Below, piece by piece: positions 13,429 through 14,404 of a stretch of 14,404 bases of DNA. The DNA comes from Colimorpha_A sp964630635. GTDB taxonomy: Bacteria > Bacillota > Clostridia > Oscillospirales > CAG-272. Every line of letters begins with the position of its first letter. The first letter of the stretch is position 1. The DNA is taken from the NCBI GenBank assembly GCA_964630635.1, contig CAZVVM010000043.1:1-14404 (forward strand), read 5' to 3'. A program made the position numbers and the translations under genes. A model generated the notes under the pieces. It was not told where the DNA came from. It worked only from the letters and a program-made list of their open reading frames with translations, and made no database searches.

Positions 13429-14302
13429 TGTTTTCGCCCTCCTTTTTGCCTATGTGTCTATCCTTCTTATGCGTAAATATCTTCGGAACTATCGGCTTAT
13501 CACTTTCGGAAAGGAAGAGCCCTTCAAGCTCTTTTTTGAGTGAATTGTGAGTATATCCGCGCTTGAGCTGACCGTTCATTGCGATCGAAACGGTACCCGT
13601 TTCCTCGGAAACGATGATAACGACGGCGTCGCTCTCCTCGCTTATGCCGATTCCCGCGCGGTGTCGGGTGCCGAGGTCCTTGATTATCTCCTCGTTTGAC
13701 GAGAGGGGAAGGAAGCAGCCCGCCGAATCTATGCGCCAGTCGCGGATTATGACTGCACCGTCGTGAAGCGGCGCGCCCTCGTAGAATACGTTGCGAAGCA
13801 TAAAGGACGAAATGTCTGCGTTGACGGTAACGCCGCTCTTCGTGATGTCTCCGAGCTTGGTTGAACGCTCGATAACGATAAGTGCGCCGGTGTGCGAACG
13901 TCCGAGCTGCGAAACGGCAGTCGATATTTCACCTATTGCGCTTGCGGCGCGGTCGTTGTGATCCTTGTTTTCAGAGGTCGGAATAAAGCCCTTGAAGCGT
14001 TCGCCGCCCATTTTTTCGAGCGCGGCGCGAAGCTCCGGCTGGAAAACGATAACGAGCGCAACGAAGCCCACCTGGAACAGGTTCGTCATAATAAACGAAA
14101 CCGCACGAAGTCCGATCAAGCTTCCGAAAAGCATTATGGCGATAAGTATACCGACGCCGACGGCAAGCTTGCCTGCACGTCTGTCGCGGATAAAGGCGTA
14201 GACGAAATACATCATTATGGCGATAAGCAGGATGTCTATAACGTCAAGAATATTCATATTCAAGAGCTGATACTTGAATGCCTCCCATGAAAATACGCCC
14301 AT
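13418..14302 (-). CDS. cdaA: Membrane diadenylate cyclase CdaA
   Basis: Condenses two ATP into the second messenger c-di-AMP, which controls potassium and osmolyte balance and cell-wall homeostasis. The 294-aa product has three N-terminal membrane segments (about 20-38, 45-63, 70-88) and a cytoplasmic DAC domain. Its catalytic signatures are intact: DGA (181-183, in APLHDGAVII) and RHR (213-215, in LGTRHRAGIGISE); the preceding ALIVIER is also characteristic. The start is ATG at 14302, with GAGGTG about eight bases upstream. It overlaps cdaR by 11 nt. A likely extended -10 promoter lies at 14395-14403 and a 14-bp palindrome sits in the leader, so it probably heads the operon. All conserved positions look normal. 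Confidence 0.96.
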   Translation of the reverse strand: MGVFSWEAFKYQLLNMNILDVIDILLIAIMMYFVYAFIRDRRAGKLAVGVGILIAIMLFGSLIGLRAVSFIMTNLFQVGFVALVIVFQPELRAALEKMGGERFKGFIPTSENKDHNDRAASAIGEISTAVSQLGRSHTGALIVIERSTKLGDITKSGVTVNADISSFMLRNVFYEGAPLHDGAVIIRDWRIDSAGCFLPLSSNEEIIKDLGTRHRAGIGISEESDAVVIIVSEETGTVSIAMNGQLKRGYTHNSLKKELEGLFLSESDKPIVPKIFTHKKDRHIGKKEGENNGK

Positions 14303-14345
14303 TTTGTTTTCACCTCTTCTGAAAAATGAAATTTATCTCTCGGAT

Positions 14346-14359
14346 CGGTAACGTTACCG
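14346..14359. promoter_or_regulatory. 14-bp perfect palindrome in the cdaA leader (possible operator)
   Basis: CGGTAACGTTACCG is a perfect palindrome with a central CG, 43 bases upstream of the cdaA start codon and about 30 bases downstream of the expected transcription start. Even-length palindromes with a central CG are typical of LacI/CcpA-family operators; compared with the catabolite-responsive consensus TGNAANCGNTNNCA, only the outer TG/CA dinucleotides are altered (CG/CG). The position would suit a roadblock repressor. As RNA it has no room for a loop except by opening central pairs. The regulator is not known. Confidence 0.4.
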
Positions 14360-14394
14360 CCCGCTGAATATCAGAATATTTTACTCCACTTTTT

Positions 14395-14403
14395 ATTGTA
14401 TCA
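14395..14403 (-). promoter_or_regulatory. Probable extended -10 promoter element of cdaA
   Basis: On the minus strand TGATACAAT contains TACAAT (14395-14400) preceded by TGA, the extended -10 pattern. The -35 box would lie outside the window and cannot be checked. The predicted start near 14388 would give a leader of about 86 nt containing the palindrome at 14346-14359. Confidence 0.5.
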
Positions 14404-14404
14404 T

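Overview
The window looks like a chromosomal segment of a Gram-positive anaerobe of the Clostridia (Bacillota), probably an uncultured gut lineage near the Oscillospirales. This placement is inferred from the gene set (a SAM-I riboswitch on metK, CdaA/CdaR, a bifunctional Rel next to dtd and a HemZ-type radical SAM protein, a YtgP/SpoVB-type flippase), strong AGGAGG-type ribosome binding sites and roughly even base composition. All ten supported protein genes lie on the minus strand and all appear intact. The content is housekeeping: there is no prophage, transposase, CRISPR array or tRNA/rRNA gene.

Read in the direction of transcription (high to low coordinates) there are three blocks. Block 1 (14404 to 10420) is cdaA, cdaR and a COG2509-type FAD-dependent dehydrogenase, led by a likely extended -10 promoter and a 14-bp palindrome. 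It covers c-di-AMP synthesis, its regulator, and an uncharacterised flavoprotein. Block 2 (10153 to 2261) is a tight run: recJ, relA/spoT, dtd, a HemZ-like radical SAM gene and a lipid-II/polysaccharide flippase. It has overlaps of 31, 4 and 4 nt and one 16-nt gap, and ends at a strong intrinsic terminator. It joins DNA repair, the (p)ppGpp stringent response, D-aminoacyl-tRNA proofreading and envelope export. Block 3 (2018 to 64) is a consensus promoter, a SAM-I riboswitch with its terminator, metK and folA, closed by a second strong terminator. SAM should therefore feed back on both its own synthetase and dihydrofolate reductase.

The most unusual signal is outside the genes. Three of the longer intergenic gaps (about 2079-2260, 10205-10369 and 12039-12130) each hold the same type of composite element: two copies of a small structured unit facing each other in inverted orientation. 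Each unit is a 19-nt hairpin (8-bp arms, 3-nt loop), then a second hairpin with a C-GNA-G triloop, then a short purine-rich tail. Primary sequence varies but the architecture holds in six of six units, which suggests a MITE-like or REP-like family selected for structure. The SAM riboswitch is also atypical: helix P4 appears to be replaced by a 5-nt linker that can take part in an antiterminator.
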